Shown here: piece after piece, positions 63,298-64,000 of the stretch
Position numbering within the stretch: position 1 is the stretch's first letter
Layout of the letters: each line of letters starts with the position of its first letter
Assembly (NCBI GenBank): GCA_963755495.1
Contig: CAVWJS010000002.1
Location: 186,001-250,000, forward strand
Source of the DNA: Bog-473 sp963755495
Lineage (GTDB): Bacteria; Actinomycetota; Acidimicrobiia; Acidimicrobiales; RAAP-2
Direction: 5' to 3'
DNA length: 64,000 bases
Position numbers and translations under genes: made by a program
The notes under the pieces: model-generated
Databases searched by the model: none
What the model was told of the DNA's origin: nothing
What the model saw: only the letters and a program-made list of their open reading frames with translations

Positions 63298-64000
63298 TCA
63301 GGACGTGTTCATGGTGCGCCACAGATCGACGGAACCCTCCACGGCGTAACGGTCAATGGCGGCGATCTCATCGGCGGTAAACGCGAGGTTATCGAGAGCG
63401 GCCACATTTTCCTCAAGCTGGGCCACCGTGCTGGCTCCGATCACGGCCGAGGTGACTCGATCATTGCGCAATGCCCAGGCGATGGCCATTTGTGCGAGTG
63501 ATTGGTCGCGTCCCTGTGCGATGTCGTTGAGGGCTCGGATACGGCCGAGATTCTCCTCGTTGAGCATGTCATGAGTCAGTGAACCATTCATGGAGGCCCT
63601 TGACCCGGCAGGGATGCCGTTGAGATATCGGTCGGTGAGGAGCCCTTGGGCCAAGACCGAGAAGGCGATACACCCAACTCCTTCCGTTTCAAGAACGTTG
63701 AGTAGTCGATCTTCGATCCAGCGGTTGAGCATTGAGTACGACGGTTGATGGATGAGCAACGGGGTGCCAAGTTGGCGGAGGATGGTCACGGCCTCGGCGG
63801 TGCGCTCGTCTGAGTACGAAGAGATCCCAACATAGAGGGCCTTACCCGAGGTCACTGCGCTATGGAGCGCTCCCATCGATTCCTCGAGGGGGGTTTGGGA
63901 ATCAAAGTGGTGGTGATAAAAGATATCAACGTAGTCAAGCCCGAGCCGGCGAAGGCTCTGGTCGAGACTAGCGACGAGGTATTTCCGAGAGCCGAGGTCG
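63298..64000 (-). CDS. Aldo/keto reductase, YghZ-like (5' end beyond window)
   Basis: At least 233 residues; the N-terminus with the catalytic Asp and Tyr is outside the window. Visible text is YLVASLDQSLRRLGLDYVDI, FYHHHFDSQTPLEESMGAL, KALYVGISSYSDERT, IAFSVLAQGLLTDRYL and SAVIGASTVAQLEENV, the NADPH-binding end. The FYHHHFD segment is typical of YghZ/AKR14 L-glyceraldehyde-3-phosphate reductases. The 250 bp between it and the LytR_C gene contain no recognisable gene. Confidence 0.9.
   Translation of the reverse strand, partial: DLGSRKYLVASLDQSLRRLGLDYVDIFYHHHFDSQTPLEESMGALHSAVTSGKALYVGISSYSDERTAEAVTILRQLGTPLLIHQPSYSMLNRWIEDRLLNVLETEGVGCIAFSVLAQGLLTDRYLNGIPAGSRASMNGSLTHDMLNEENLGRIRALNDIAQGRDQSLAQMAIAWALRNDRVTSAVIGASTVAQLEENVAALDNLAFTADEIAAIDRYAVEGSVDLWRTMNTS

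Overview
The window is a high-GC actinobacterial chromosome segment. It is most probably from the class Acidimicrobiia or a close relative. That placement is an inference from gene content: glucosyl-3-phosphoglycerate synthase, a fused cobalamin-type ECF transporter, HemQ, CYTH-CHAD, and secreted proteins carrying a 42-residue WLVASDGG-type repeat. There are no rRNA genes and no CRISPR array. Genes are packed into short operons in which a stop codon often overlaps the next start (ATGA, GTGA, TTGA). GTG and TTG starts are common.

Layout. 1-6.5 kb: a family-2 glycosyltransferase cut by the window edge, an OmpR-type two-component pair, then cinA, pgsA and rimO. 6.6-10.2 kb: tRNA-Ser(GCU) with a small decayed integrative element bounded by a 36-bp direct repeat of the tRNA 5' half; it holds a truncated integrase, a glycosyltransferase-like gene, an IS3-type transposase remnant and a methyltransferase. 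10.3-12.1 kb: a secreted protein, a small membrane protein and a gene-poor stretch. 12.2-18.8 kb: an ECF transporter operon with two secreted proteins resembling the alpha and beta domains of intrinsic factor/transcobalamin, led by a cobalamin riboswitch. 18.9-24.2 kb: the divergent B12-dependent methylmalonyl-CoA mutase operon (mutA, mutB, meaB). 24.2-31.1 kb: quinone oxidoreductase, NUDIX, CYTH-CHAD, a TSUP permease and 5-oxoprolinase genes. 31.1-37.7 kb: the Lhr helicase, a methyltransferase, a patatin and a small membrane protein. 37.8-46.2 kb: two unrecognised proteins, typA, tRNA-Ser(UGA), pheA, larB, larC and a PLP decarboxylase. 46.2-53.9 kb: FrnE, DinB, a WYL regulator, an amidase, DUF1275, a secreted repeat protein, GNAT and NUDIX. 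53.9-57.5 kb: NIL protein, larE, hemQ, and groEL with a CIRCE operator. 57.6-59.3 kb: a MoaD/ThiS protein and a threonine-synthase-like gene under a SAM riboswitch. 59.4-63.1 kb: gpgS, otsA, otsB and a LytR_C protein. 63.3-64 kb: an aldo/keto reductase cut by the window end.

Three themes stand out. (1) A riboswitch-controlled B12 capture and uptake operon sits back to back with a B12-dependent mutase operon. (2) A threonine-synthase fold enzyme, a Gly-Gly sulfur carrier and a SAM riboswitch occur together, which suggests sulfur-carrier-dependent homocysteine/methionine synthesis rather than threonine synthesis. (3) Six frame breaks occur in five otherwise well-conserved genes (ecfT, mutB, CYTH-CHAD, lhr twice, otsA). 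All are of the same kind, one surplus base, so sequence error must be considered before calling pseudogenes.
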